Shown here one piece after another: positions 36,001 through 46,500 of a stretch of DNA of 64,000 bases (its first letter is position 1; each line of letters starts with the position of its first letter). A program made the position numbers and the translations under genes. The stretch is from an uncultured Draconibacterium sp. (GTDB lineage: Bacteria > Bacteroidota > Bacteroidia > Bacteroidales > Prolixibacteraceae): assembly GCF_963675065.1 (NCBI RefSeq), contig NZ_OY775906.1, forward strand, positions 2,706,001-2,770,000, given 5' to 3'. The notes beneath the pieces are model-generated. The model saw only the letters and a list, made by a program, of their open reading frames with translations. It ran no database searches and had not been told where the DNA came from.

Positions 36001-37003
36001 TATTAGCGAATATAGAGCAAATGATCGATTATTTGTAATTGCAAATGGAACAGGAGATGGTAGCCGTTCAAATGCATTGGTAATGCTAAAAAATGGTAAT
36101 ACCACACTTAACGGACAACTAACCATTAATAACGGAAGCGGTACAGAATATACACTTCCTGCCGATAATGGGACTGACGGACAGGTACTAAGCACAAATG
36201 GAGCTGGTGTTACAAGCTGGGTTACTGGTTTTGATGGTGATTACAATAATTTGGCCAATAAACCAACCACAATCACAACAGCACAAGCGGATGCCATTGT
36301 GGCAAACACGACAAAAATATCAAATGTACAAGCGGATTGGAATGCCACGAGCGGTGATGCACAGATTTTAAACAAACCTGATTTAAATTCCTATGCTACA
36401 AAAAACATGAGCAATGAAAAAATCACGAATATGGCGGATCCGACAAATGCACAAGATGCTGCAACTAAAGCTTATGTTGACGCAGCTTCTCCGACAACAT
36501 ATGCAGTTGGTGATTTTGCACAGGGTGGAATTGTATTTTGGGTAGATGAAACCGGACAACATGGATTAGTATGTGCAAAAGCAGACCTTTCAAATATGAG
36601 ATGGCATGCAGGAACTGATGGTTTAACGCGAGCAAGTGGAGACGGGCCTCTTTCTGGAGAAATGAATACCATCATCATTATTTCCCGGTTGGGTATTGTT
36701 GGCGATGACGGAGCTACATTTGCGGCAAATGCTTGTGCAACATATAAAGCTACAGAGGGAGGGAAAACCTATGGCGACTGGTATTTACCATCCAAAGAAG
36801 AATTATTCATAATGCACCAAAATTATTCAACGATTGATGCTACTGCACTTGCAAATGGTGGAGCAGCATTTGGATCTGGATATTACTGGACTTCTACAGA
36901 AGTTAGCGCTAGTCATGCATGGGTTCAGCACGTTACACTTGGAAACCAGATCTCTGAGGTCAAAACAGCTCCTGATAGAGTCCGTGCAGTTAGAGCTTTT
37001 TAA
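33035..37003 (+). CDS. large repetitive secreted protein with YadA-like head repeats
   Basis: A 1322-residue protein. Signal peptide of about 20 residues (ending LLAQ). The N-terminal domain (about 21-135) begins PGAFNYQAVLRDAEGK, common in Bacteroidota surface proteins. Seven imperfect copies of a roughly 69-residue repeat follow, each with DFDGDYNSL-NKPTTIS and a KADW-GEAQILNKPDL part. Two blocks of YadA-head-like 14-residue repeats follow (GGENNSASGVNSTIAGG and similar), separated by a nearly duplicated segment (NNGTDTEYTLPADNG). The end is a DUF1566/Lcl-type domain (DWYLPSKEEL, YYWTSTE, VRAVRAF). No T9SS sorting domain is seen. It is probably a surface adhesin or fibre. Confidence 0.85.
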   Translation: MKKIKAFLFMFLLGLGTLLAQTPGAFNYQAVLRDAEGKIISNQDLSIQISILQQSASGEVVFQEKHSASTNEFGLIVLEIGNGMPITGTLAEINWGESTYFLKVDMDATGGESYTDMGTSQMLSVPYALYAKSSGSNFSGKYSDLEGTPQLPNDISDLSDAGKLLFDGNYNSLTNKPDLSQLSTENTDGWDKDVSDDFDGDYNSLINKPTTISSVQATAIDANSAKISNVKADWNAASGEAQILNKPDLTVYVYDANTSNWDKNAADDFSGSFNHLTDVPLNLDTDATDDFDGDYNSLSNKPTTISSAQATAIETNSAKTSNVKADWGAATGEAQILNKPDLSVYVEETYTSGWDKNASDDFDGDYNNLTNKPTTISATQATAIDANTAKISNVKADWSAATGEAQILNKPDLTVYVEEANTSSWDKNVNDDFDGDYNSLANKPTTISADQATAINTNTAKISNVKADWNADTGEAQILNKPDLTVYVEEANTAGWDKNASDDFDGDYNSLANKPTTISADQATAINTNTAKVSNVQADWEATTGEAEILNKPDLTVYVEETNTTAWDKNAADDFSGSFNDLSDLPTNLDTDSTDDFDGNYNSLTNKPTTISAAQATAIETNTAKISNVKADWNAATGEAQILNKPDLSDIHSHDGSADYTFIGTANNNTVTQNTATGEYATVTGGENNSASGVNSTIAGGRGNIASGARSTVSGGSSNKATDSQATVGGGEVNTASGNTSTVSGGALNTASSYYTTVGGGFDNTASGHYSTIPGGVENQTFGEYSTAMGYRNYAKSYGETALGYFSTDYTALSTSGANPNDRLFVIGNGTSSSRSDALEILKNGNATLNGQLTINNGTDTEYTLPADNGADGQVLSTNGAGVTAWTTLNTHSHSGTGENSFIGGGIENTAAGLLATASGGQKNTASGYYSTIAGGYSNTANYAANVGGGTVNKALGFHSTVVGGQENTAWSYGETVIGFYSPYYAAESISEYRANDRLFVIANGTGDGSRSNALVMLKNGNTTLNGQLTINNGSGTEYTLPADNGTDGQVLSTNGAGVTSWVTGFDGDYNNLANKPTTITTAQADAIVANTTKISNVQADWNATSGDAQILNKPDLNSYATKNMSNEKITNMADPTNAQDAATKAYVDAASPTTYAVGDFAQGGIVFWVDETGQHGLVCAKADLSNMRWHAGTDGLTRASGDGPLSGEMNTIIIISRLGIVGDDGATFAANACATYKATEGGKTYGDWYLPSKEELFIMHQNYSTIDATALANGGAAFGSGYYWTSTEVSASHAWVQHVTLGNQISEVKTAPDRVRAVRAF

Positions 37004-37268
37004 TTAAACTTCAATTGATAAAAAAGAACCTCAATAATTGAGAATACAACAGCAACCTGGAAATAAAATTTCCCTTATCTGTCAGTTGAGATATATTCTG
37101 ACGGCTCTAATTGGGTTACCCTGAATTAGTGAAGTCAACACAAAATAAGATAACAATCAATAGAATTAAACTTCAAAATCAACAATAATTTACAACAATA
37201 AAAAAACTGTCCCCGGCTTAAGGTAAAAATGGACATAAAATCATAAGGAGGGGCAAAACTCAAAAAAC

Positions 37269-38045
37269 ATGAAAAAAGTAGTATTTATTTCAGTAGCCTT
37301 ATTAATGGCAAGTTTTATTGGCTTTTCGCAGGCCAAATACCAACCCAAAGTTGTTGTATTATTTATGGGCGAAAAGAACCCAACTTTTGATGAGAGCAAA
37401 TTTCCTGATTGCGACTTTTATTATACCCCCGGTATTAGCGGTGAAGAGAAAAAAGCGGAATCGGTTGCATCTAAAGGATTAGGGGCACTGGGAATTAAAG
37501 GAACTGAACGCGATTACGATGTTAATTTTAGCGGAACTCCTGCAGAAGCTTACGCCACCAACATTTGTGAAGCTGTTTTTTTCGATAAAAACGGAAATGT
37601 TTCAGGCTTGTTCAAATCGGCAAAAAACGTGTGCACCAGCCCTAAGAAAAACCTACAAGGCTCTATGGACTTTGTAAACTACGATAGTTTTAGCAAAGAC
37701 TATATTAAAAAGGGCAATACAACCAAAGAAGCTAAAAAAGCACCCAAAAAACCAAAGCATTTGTTCGATTATTATGGCAGCGGTTTCCCGGCCGACTTTG
37801 AAGTAGAGAATGCCGATGGCGAAAAGTCGATGGTATCGGAATTGGTAACCGGCAATCCGCTTACCTTGTTTTACGCCTTGTACTTTAGCCCAGAAATTGA
37901 TTTAGCCGCCGGTATGGAAAGCGGCGAAGGGAAAAAAGGAAAAGACTTTATTAACGACAACATTAATACCGTAAAAGGCATTAAAAAACTAAGCCTGCTT
38001 TCCGATATTGAATACGACATATTCGGCAATAAGGTAGTTTGGTAA
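37269..38045 (+). CDS. hypothetical exported protein
   Basis: A 258-residue protein with a signal peptide (about 20 residues, ending FSQA). No domain is recognised. A low-complexity Lys/Ala/Pro linker (TTKEAKKAPKKPKH) lies near residue 155, and the second half begins LFDYYGSGFPADFEVENADG, which loosely resembles the start of a thioredoxin-like fold but lacks a CxxC. A good ribosome-binding site (AAGGAGGGG) precedes the ATG. It lies between the adhesin-like gene and the kinase gene, with 265 and 119 bases on either side. Confidence 0.7.
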   Translation: MKKVVFISVALLMASFIGFSQAKYQPKVVVLFMGEKNPTFDESKFPDCDFYYTPGISGEEKKAESVASKGLGALGIKGTERDYDVNFSGTPAEAYATNICEAVFFDKNGNVSGLFKSAKNVCTSPKKNLQGSMDFVNYDSFSKDYIKKGNTTKEAKKAPKKPKHLFDYYGSGFPADFEVENADGEKSMVSELVTGNPLTLFYALYFSPEIDLAAGMESGEGKKGKDFINDNINTVKGIKKLSLLSDIEYDIFGNKVVW

Positions 38046-38164
38046 CAAAATACTTTTATTAACTCCTCCTCAAAAACCAAACAATATTGGGTGTAGTTGA
38101 AACTACACCCAATACATTTAAAAACGAATAAATACATGCACACAAAAACCTTATCTTTATACAC

Positions 38165-41100
38165 TTGAATCTTCTGAAATATATATTACTGTTTACGATT
38201 CTTTTTTATGTTGGCTCTGCACTGGCAAACATTAACATAAACGAAGACCGTTATGCACGTTTTTCATCGCTAACTACTAAAGATGGATTATGTGGCGATT
38301 ATATTTTGGATATTCTGCAAGACAATAAAGGTTTTATCTGGATTGCCACACGAACCGGCCTGACCCGTTACGATGGCTACCACTTTGTAAACTTCACTCA
38401 TTCAACCGATGATTCCTTATCCATTTCAAGCAACTACGTTCAATGCCTGGCAGCCGACAAAGAAGGAACCTTATGGGTGGGCACAAAAAACGGCTTAAAC
38501 AAATACGACGATAAAACAGGAACGTTCAGCGTTTGGACCGGAACCGACAAAGAGAAATCCGTTCCGAGCAATCGTTATATTCGGAAAATTTTACCCGATT
38601 CAAACGCTGTTTTGTGGGTAGAAACTGTTGATGGCGTTCTGAATAAAATTAATACCAAAACCGGAAAAGTTCTGTATTATCCACATCATCAAGTTACGCA
38701 GGAGTATTATTCTTATCACTGCCTATTTAAAGATTCTGATGGAGACATTTGGGTAGGGAACCGTGGGAAAGGTCCATATCGTTTTAATCCTGAATCGGGT
38801 AATATTCGCTTAATAAAAGCCGATCCTACCCGAAAAGACAAAAAACGCGATCCGGAAGTAGCCTATGTAATTGAAGACTCAAAAAATAGGTTTTGGGTGG
38901 GATCGATTGACGGCTTTTGGCGTTTTTACAAAGACACAGAAACATTTGAACGAATTATCCCGATGTCGTCATTTCATTGTATTGAAGACCGGAACGGAGT
39001 TTTATGGTTAAGTGGTGGAAATGGTGTTTACCGTTTTGATGCCGATACCAACAGCGCCGTTTTATATTCCAATAATGAAAGCGATCCCCATTCCCTGATT
39101 AATAATTCTGTTAATGCCTTGTTTGAAGATAGGGACGGAAACATTTGGATAGGAACAAACGATGGTATTTCTGTTTTTTCAAAATCGGATAATGAAATTC
39201 AGTATATCCGCCGGCTCACAGATTCTGATAACACATTAAATTCGAATTCTATTTCTTCCGTTTTAGAAGATAACGAGGGACATATTTGGTTTGGTACGCA
39301 AAAAAAAGGCCTCAGCAAATGGAATTCCAAAACCGATACTTTTACCAACTTTCAATACAAAAAAGGAGACAACAGCTCGCTGGCCTCAAACAATGTTTCA
39401 GCACTTTATCAGGATAAGAAAAATAACATTTGGATTGGCTTGTGGCAAGGTGTTGGATTTAATAAATACGACCCACTGACTAATACCTTTAAAAAGTATA
39501 GCTGCGATCCGGATTCGTATAAAAAAGATTGGTACAATTCTTTTATTGAAGACAATGAAGGACGATTTATGGCCGGACTATGGGGAGCTAACGGAATTCA
39601 TTTTTTTAGCCGGAAAGATGAAAAGTTCCTTCCATACAATTTTAACGCCCACAGCACCCCAATGAATTATCCACTTACGGGGTTAGTATTGGATGGGCAA
39701 ACCATTTGGACAGGCCACAATAATGTTATATACCAATATCATATTACGCTCGATTCGTTTTCGGTTTTCCATGGAAACGACCCGGAACCAAAAGGGGAAG
39801 AAGAATTGGGTGATTTTAATTACTTCCGAAATTTTCATAAAACGATAAAGGTTGATGACAAACTATATTTTGCCACAACAAATGGTTTACTGGCAACCAC
39901 CAGCACAAATAAACAGTTTGAAGAACTAATCACTAACACGGAAATAACTGCCTTTACTAAAAATAATGGCGACGATATTCTGTGGCTTGGCACAAATAAA
40001 GGATTTGGCGTTTTAACGCAAAAAAATGACTTTAAACTGATTCAAGTTAACAGTGACAAAAACAGTCCGCTTTGGCAGAAAAACATCATCAACCTAAAAG
40101 AAATTAACGGAAAAGTTTATGTAGCTACAAATCTCGGATTGCTGATTTATGATCCACTAAGTGACAGTTTTTTAAAATCCGGAATTAATTCAGAGATACA
40201 CCTTTTCAATACAAAAGTAAACGCAATCGTTTCTTATGGCCAGGAAATTATAGTTGGAACCGACAATAACCTTATTAAAATTAACGAAGCCAATAACCAA
40301 ATTGAGCTCGATACTTTATTGCAGGGATTGATGATTAATGATATATTGACAGAAGCCTCCCATAATAACCTGATTCTTGGAACCAACAAAGGTATTTACT
40401 GTTTTAGCAATGGCATTTTTAAACCAATAGAAAATACCACACAATTTAATATTCTCGATATTACAACAGATAATGATGGCCGTTTATGGGCGGGAACAAA
40501 CAAAGGTTTGTTATCCGTTTCGGCCGATTGCACAGAGCTACAATTGCATAACCAGCCGGGCAAGTATTGTTTAAGCTCGCACCTTGTTAGCTTTTTGGCC
40601 AACGATTCAAACGGAAATATTTGGGCAGGAACAACAAACAATGGGCTTAACCGAATTAATAGTAAAACTTTAACGGTTGAGCATTATTACCAAACCTTTA
40701 AAAACACTGGCAGATACGCCGAACAAAAGGCATCTGTTTTTCTGCAGCAAAAAAACGGTACCATTTGGGCTGGCGGTGAAAGACTTCACAGATTCAATCC
40801 GGAAGCCAATAAATTTGTGCCCATACCGGAGAATGATTTCCCATACAAGGAGATTTTAAGTTTGGAGGAAGACGATAACGAATACCTGTGGATTGGAACC
40901 TCCGACGGTCTGGTTTTATTTAACACACGAACAAATAATGCACAACTTTTTAGCTATTTACACGGCTTGCCAAATTTCGATTTTTCGGGTGGATCACTAA
41001 AATTATCATCGGGTAATTTACTTTTTGCAGGAAAAAAGGGAGCCATTATTTTCAACCCCGAATCGCTCAGCAAGAACACCGTTTCAAATAAAATAGCCAT

Positions 41101-42124
41101 TACTGGCGCTACAGTTTTCGGGACGCGTATTTTCTTTTCTGCAAATAACGAATCACCAATTAAATTAAAATACAACCAGAATTTCTTTACGCTCGAGTTC
41201 TCAACAATGCAGTTTAGCGGTCTGAAACATGAGTATCAATACATGCTTGAAGGTGTTGACCCGGGTTGGGTGGAAACAAAAGACAATAGTGCCAGTTACA
41301 CCAATATTCAACCCGGAAGTTATGCTTTCAAAATAAAATCGAATATTGGAGATCAGGAAGTAAACACCTTTTATCTTACTATTCGACCTCCATTCTGGAA
41401 AACATGGTGGTTTATTCTTATTACCATTGGTTTAGCATCTGGTTTTATTGCTTACTGGATTTCTACATTAACAAAAAAGCAAAAAACGGAAGAGCAAAGA
41501 ATTATACTGGAGCACAAATTGCTTCAGTTGCAAATGAATCCACATTTTATTTTTAACGTTTTAATTGCCATTCAAAGTTTCATTTACAGAAATGACACGT
41601 ATGAGTCGGGATTGTATCTTTCCAAATTTGCAAAACTCATGCGTATATTCCTTCAAAACTCAAGAAATGAATGGATTACACTTGCTAAAGAAATAGAATC
41701 GTTACAATACTATTTAAATCTGCAACAACTGCGGATTGAGGGCAAATTTGAATATACCGTGGAGTGTAAAAACATTCCTGATCCGGATTACATCCAAATT
41801 CCTCCAATGATTATTCAACCTTTTGTTGAGAATTCCATCGAACACGGGCTTGCAAACCTCCCCTACCCGGGCTTGATCCAGATTTCTTTCGAAACAAAAG
41901 AAAGTTGTCTTGAAGCAATTATCCGTGACAATGGCAACGGATATTATCCCAAAAAAGGAAAAGCCAAAACTCACGAGTCGATGGCCACTGAAATCATACA
42001 AAAACGGATTGAAATATTAAACAATAAAAAATGCAAAACCGGACTTACCATACACAACATAAATAACGAAGGGGAAACCGGAACTGAAGTGATGATAAGA
42101 TTTCCTTATAAAGAAGAATTTTAA
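38165..42124 (+). CDS. propeller-type sensor histidine kinase (LytS class)
   Basis: A 1319-residue membrane sensor. From a TTG start, a signal/anchor segment is followed by about 14 two-component-regulator propeller repeats (recurrent WVGTKNGLNKYD-like units to about residue 960). A Y_Y_Y domain follows, then a transmembrane helix (WWFILITIGLASGFIAYW, about 1082-1099) and a LytS-type kinase with the phosphoacceptor His near residue 1125 (QMNPHFIFN) and ATP-binding PFVENSIEHGL. Unlike hybrid propeller sensors it lacks receiver and AraC domains and instead has a separate LytTR regulator 35 bases downstream. The ligand is unknown. Confidence 0.9.
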   Translation: MNLLKYILLFTILFYVGSALANININEDRYARFSSLTTKDGLCGDYILDILQDNKGFIWIATRTGLTRYDGYHFVNFTHSTDDSLSISSNYVQCLAADKEGTLWVGTKNGLNKYDDKTGTFSVWTGTDKEKSVPSNRYIRKILPDSNAVLWVETVDGVLNKINTKTGKVLYYPHHQVTQEYYSYHCLFKDSDGDIWVGNRGKGPYRFNPESGNIRLIKADPTRKDKKRDPEVAYVIEDSKNRFWVGSIDGFWRFYKDTETFERIIPMSSFHCIEDRNGVLWLSGGNGVYRFDADTNSAVLYSNNESDPHSLINNSVNALFEDRDGNIWIGTNDGISVFSKSDNEIQYIRRLTDSDNTLNSNSISSVLEDNEGHIWFGTQKKGLSKWNSKTDTFTNFQYKKGDNSSLASNNVSALYQDKKNNIWIGLWQGVGFNKYDPLTNTFKKYSCDPDSYKKDWYNSFIEDNEGRFMAGLWGANGIHFFSRKDEKFLPYNFNAHSTPMNYPLTGLVLDGQTIWTGHNNVIYQYHITLDSFSVFHGNDPEPKGEEELGDFNYFRNFHKTIKVDDKLYFATTNGLLATTSTNKQFEELITNTEITAFTKNNGDDILWLGTNKGFGVLTQKNDFKLIQVNSDKNSPLWQKNIINLKEINGKVYVATNLGLLIYDPLSDSFLKSGINSEIHLFNTKVNAIVSYGQEIIVGTDNNLIKINEANNQIELDTLLQGLMINDILTEASHNNLILGTNKGIYCFSNGIFKPIENTTQFNILDITTDNDGRLWAGTNKGLLSVSADCTELQLHNQPGKYCLSSHLVSFLANDSNGNIWAGTTNNGLNRINSKTLTVEHYYQTFKNTGRYAEQKASVFLQQKNGTIWAGGERLHRFNPEANKFVPIPENDFPYKEILSLEEDDNEYLWIGTSDGLVLFNTRTNNAQLFSYLHGLPNFDFSGGSLKLSSGNLLFAGKKGAIIFNPESLSKNTVSNKIAITGATVFGTRIFFSANNESPIKLKYNQNFFTLEFSTMQFSGLKHEYQYMLEGVDPGWVETKDNSASYTNIQPGSYAFKIKSNIGDQEVNTFYLTIRPPFWKTWWFILITIGLASGFIAYWISTLTKKQKTEEQRIILEHKLLQLQMNPHFIFNVLIAIQSFIYRNDTYESGLYLSKFAKLMRIFLQNSRNEWITLAKEIESLQYYLNLQQLRIEGKFEYTVECKNIPDPDYIQIPPMIIQPFVENSIEHGLANLPYPGLIQISFETKESCLEAIIRDNGNGYYPKKGKAKTHESMATEIIQKRIEILNNKKCKTGLTIHNINNEGETGTEVMIRFPYKEEF

Positions 42125-42159
42125 ACCGGTTACAACAGCAACACGAAAAAACTACTACT

Positions 42160-42918
42160 ATGGATAATTCAGTAATTCGCACCGTTATCATTGATGATGA
42201 ACCCCGGGCTAGAGAAACCCTGAATAAAATGCTGCGAACTTATTGCAAAGATGTTGAGATTGTTGGCGAAGGAAATAATGTAAAAAGTGGAATTGAGCAG
42301 ATAGAAAACCTGCATCCGGATGTTGTATTTCTTGATATTAGAATGCCGGATGGTACCGGTTTTGATCTTTTGGAACAGCTAAACTACCTTGATTTTGCAT
42401 TGGTTATTTTAACCGCTTACGACGAATATGCGCTTAAAGCTTTTAAATTCTCAGCTATCGATTATATGTTGAAACCTCTCGATCCTGAAGAACTAATTAA
42501 CTCGGTTAAAAAAATTAAAAGCAGCCTGAACGTAGAGAACAACCAGCTAAAAACATTACTTGAAAACATAAACAATTCGTTCAAACCTTTTCAAAAATTA
42601 GTGCTTAAAACGGCTGAATCAATTTATATCGTAAAAACCGACGATATCATCAGGATTGAGGCAGAAAGTAATTATTGTCGGTTTTATATTCATAACTCCC
42701 CCGCAATTTTTATTTCGAAGACCTTAAAAGAATACAATAAAATTTTGCAACAATCCAACTTTTTCCGACCTCATCAGTCACACCTCGTTAACCTGAACCG
42801 AATTGTGCGTATCGATAAACAGGATGGAATAACCATTCACATGGACGATGGGTCGCAAGTACCGGTATCGTTTCGTAAAAAAGATCTGTTACACGCAGCC
42901 CTTTCTCAACTGGAATAA
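42160..42918 (+). CDS. LytTR-family response regulator
   Basis: A 252-residue response regulator. The receiver has the acidic pair DDE near residue 12, the phosphoacceptor D59 in VVFLDIRMPDG, and the lysine in YMLKPLDP (about residue 109). A LytTR DNA-binding domain covers about residues 145-250. It lies directly after the propeller kinase and is its evident partner. Targets may include the secreted-protein genes upstream (inference from position only). Confidence 0.93.
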   Translation: MDNSVIRTVIIDDEPRARETLNKMLRTYCKDVEIVGEGNNVKSGIEQIENLHPDVVFLDIRMPDGTGFDLLEQLNYLDFALVILTAYDEYALKAFKFSAIDYMLKPLDPEELINSVKKIKSSLNVENNQLKTLLENINNSFKPFQKLVLKTAESIYIVKTDDIIRIEAESNYCRFYIHNSPAIFISKTLKEYNKILQQSNFFRPHQSHLVNLNRIVRIDKQDGITIHMDDGSQVPVSFRKKDLLHAALSQLE

Positions 42919-42956
42919 AAAAGCCCCTTCACCATCAGATGAAAGGGCCTTTATTT
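42918..42956 (+). terminator. intrinsic terminator after the response regulator
   Basis: Stem GCCCCTTCA/TGAAAGGGC (one mismatch) with a short loop, followed by CTTTATTTATCTTTT; it begins at the stop codon. Confidence 0.65.
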
Positions 42957-43477
42957 ATCTTTTAATCGTCTCTTATTTCACTTCTTCAAAAATAACCACA
43001 TATGATTATCAATACATTAAGAACACATGGTACAAATATAACACAAATTAATCATCTATTTATCTACGCCACATCGGTTTCATTTCCGTTCTCAATAACA
43101 CAAAATACTTAATATATCACTTTAACGCAGGAGTCTGATGATAACAACAAACAATATTTTCAATTCCTTTTCGAGATCAGGCTTTTTTGTTTTCCATATT
43201 ATTTGTCACAACCACTTGAGACACATTACAGTTTTCTCCTACATTCATTGTTTTATTTCCAAACCGTCCGCATCGTCAACTATAAATATTAGACGGGACT
43301 CTCTTTTGAGTATACTGATCGCAAAATTTGTAACAAAATATTTTCTGAACGATGGATTTCGAGTCCTGAAGCGGGAAGAATCTTCACTATTGTTGACTGC
43401 GGACAATCTTCAATATCATCTACCAACGTTGTGAGAATATCCCCATCCTGAACGTCTCCTCTTCATTTTTCCCCGGG
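42957..43477. other. gene-free stretch beyond the distal end of the CRISPR array
   Basis: About 520 AT-rich bases without a supportable gene. A 98-codon frame at 43138-43434 has no ribosome-binding site or recognisable domain. The segment nearest the array (after about 43400) is probably decayed array or flank. Confidence 0.5.
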
Positions 43478-43514
43478 ATTTCAATCTTTGTTTTACTGGA
43501 TATCGGTTTGGAAA
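43478..43514 (-). repeat. decayed CRISPR repeat beyond the distal end
   Basis: 26 of 37 positions match the array repeat (ATTTCAATCTTTGTTTTAC... versus GTTTCAATCCTTATTTTGT...), and it is followed by a 37-base gap before the first clear repeat, exactly the spacer length of the array. Confidence 0.7.
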
Positions 43515-43551
43515 TGGACGGTCGGCTGTGGTATTCTTCGATGTCAGTTTC

Positions 43552-46500
43552 GTTTCAATCCTTATTCTGTTGGATGCTGTTCTGGAAGGGAGGTGTGATT
43601 TACAAACCCGGTTAAACAATAATTGTTTCAATCCTTATTTTGTTGGATGCTGTTCTGGAAGTGGTTTATTTATATAAACTTTGCTGGTACTCCACAGGAG
43701 TTTCAATCCTTATTTTGTTGGATGCTGTTCTGGAAGTAAAATAGCATCATACACAACAAACGATGCAACTGAGTTTCAATCCTTATTTTGTTGGATGCTG
43801 TTCTGGAAGGTGGGCGGCAAAAAAGTATGGTTTATAACGTAGTTGGTTTCAATCCTTATTTTGTTGGATGCTGTTCTGGAAGGTTTGTACAAGTTGTCGA
43901 AACGACACGGCAAACCGAGTTTCAATCCTTATTTTGTTGGATGCTGTTCTGGAAGTGCAAAGCTCAATACCGGTACCAATAGCAGTAATGTGTTTCAATC
44001 CTTATTTTGTTGGATGCTGTTCTGGAAGTTGTGAGTGGTTGGATTTCCTGTTACACCGCTTCCTGGTTTCAATCCTTATTTTGTTGGATGCTGTTCTGGA
44101 AGATATTTACCATCTGCCCAATTGGGTTGCCGAACGAAGTTTCAATCCTTATTTTGTTGGATGCTGTTCTGGAAGAGTAGCCGGGCATTCGTAACGTGTA
44201 CCTAGTATTTTGGTTTCAATCCTTATTTTGTTGGATGCTGTTCTGGAAGCACCGCCCCAGTCGCTTGTCATAAGCAACTTTCCATGTTTCAATCCTTATT
44301 TTGTTGGATGCTGTTCTGGAAGCACCGCCCCAGTCGCTTGTCATAAGCAACTTTCCATGTTTCAATCCTTATTTTGTTGGATGCTGTTCTGGAAGCACAT
44401 TCCATTTAGAGTAGATACCGGAAGCAATTTTGTTTCAATCCTTATTTTGTTGGATGCTGTTCTGGAAGAGCTCGCCGTTAATATAATAAGCAGCTGCTGA
44501 AATATGTTTCAATCCTTATTTTGTTGGATGCTGTTCTGGAAGTGTTTAACTCTTCGTCGGCTATTCTCGCCGCTTTGGTGTTTCAATCCTTATTTTGTTG
44601 GATGCTGTTCTGGAAGCTTCATCGGCATTACCAACCAAGGGAGCAGTGAGAAGTTTCAATCCTTATTTTGTTGGATGCTGTTCTGGAAGAAAAATACGGG
44701 AAGAAGAAAAACCTAAACTAAACCGGTTTCAATCCTTATTTTGTTGGATGCTGTTCTGGAAGTAGGTTTTTCAACCTTTTTGGAACCGTCGCTTAATTGT
44801 TTCAATCCTTATTTTGTTGGATGCTGTTCTGGAAGAACTGCCAGTCGATTAGATTGGAGCTGCCAAATAGGGTTTCAATCCTTATTTTGTTGGATGCTGT
44901 TCTGGAAGGCAGTACCGTAACTGTATATATCACTCCTGATTTGAAAGTTTCAATCCTTATTTTGTTGGATGCTGTTCTGGAAGGAATAAACAACGCGAGG
45001 AGGTTCGTTTGAATTTAATGTTTCAATCCTTATTTTGTTGGATGCTGTTCTGGAAGATAATGGATTCATTGCTATCTGTTACGAAGGAGGTTGTTTCAAT
45101 CCTTATTTTGTTGGATGCTGTTCTGGAAGACAGATTAATAGCCGTAAAGACTCATGCAGTCAGGGTTTCAATCCTTATTTTGTTGGATGCTGTTCTGGAA
45201 GCAAAGTACTGCAGTATTGGGTTTTTAATCTTATCGGTTTCAATCCTTATTTTGTTGGATGCTGTTCTGGAAGAAAATTGGGACTGTCAGCACTCGACCG
45301 TAAGGAACGTTTCAATCCTTATTTTGTTGGATGCTGTTCTGGAAGGGAACAGTTCGATGAAGAAACCGGTAAGCTTACACGGTTTCAATCCTTATTTTGT
45401 TGGATGCTGTTCTGGAAGTGTGGAAGAAAATGCCACGCGCTCCGATCTCAAGAAGTTTCAATCCTTATTTTGTTGGATGCTGTTCTGGAAGTTGATTGCA
45501 CTTATAAATGACAAAGCTGTTGGCTGTGTGTTTCAATCCTTATTTTGTTGGATGCTGTTCTGGAAGACCGAGAAGTATTATGCCCACCTTCTTCCGAATC
45601 AAAGTTTCAATCCTTATTTTGTTGGATGCTGTTCTGGAAGTTGGCCTGCACCAAACGACAAAACAGTTGTTGGTTTGGTTTCAATCCTTATTTTGTTGGA
45701 TGCTGTTCTGGAAGTCGAAAGCACCGTAAATGCCAAACGCCTGTACGAGCGTTTCAATCCTTATTTTGTTGGATGCTGTTCTGGAAGTTTACGGTGCTTT
45801 CGATATGGAAAAGCGGACTCATTAGTTTCAATCCTTATTTTGTTGGATGCTGTTCTGGAAGGGCACCGCCATAATATACCTGCAGCTGGCAATGTATAGT
45901 TTCAATCCTTATTTTGTTGGATGCTGTTCTGGAAGTTTTTTATATGCAAGTTCAGCCCGGGCAGAAGATTTTGTTTCAATCCTTATTTTGTTGGATGCTG
46001 TTCTGGAAGATGCCGCCGACATTACACGCATTTACCTGCTGCAATGTTTCAATCCTTATTTTGTTGGATGCTGTTCTGGAAGTCCGGCTTGCTTTTCGTT
46101 CGAAATCAGTTTTTAAGGTTTCAATCCTTATTTTGTTGGATGCTGTTCTGGAAGCAGGGTTTCTTCGGCAGCATATTGTTGGGTTAATGCGTTTCAATCC
46201 TTATTTTGTTGGATGCTGTTCTGGAAGATTTTAGCTGAAAAGTTATGTAGATGGCAATCACAAGTTTCAATCCTTATTTTGTTGGATGCTGTTCTGGAAG
46301 ATGATTTAAGGCTTTCAACCGGTTTGAAAAATGCAATGTTTCAATCCTTATTTTGTTGGATGCTGTTCTGGAAGAGCTTCCGTGGGCTCCTTTAAAATGA
46401 ACGCTAACATGTTTCAATCCTTATTTTGTTGGATGCTGTTCTGGAAGAGCTGATCGATCATATTAATGGACTACTGGATAATGGGTTTCAATCCTTATTT

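Noticed and set aside
43138..43434. 98-codon plus-strand frame left of the array
   Set aside because: No ribosome-binding site, no domain, skewed composition, and its end runs toward decayed array sequence.
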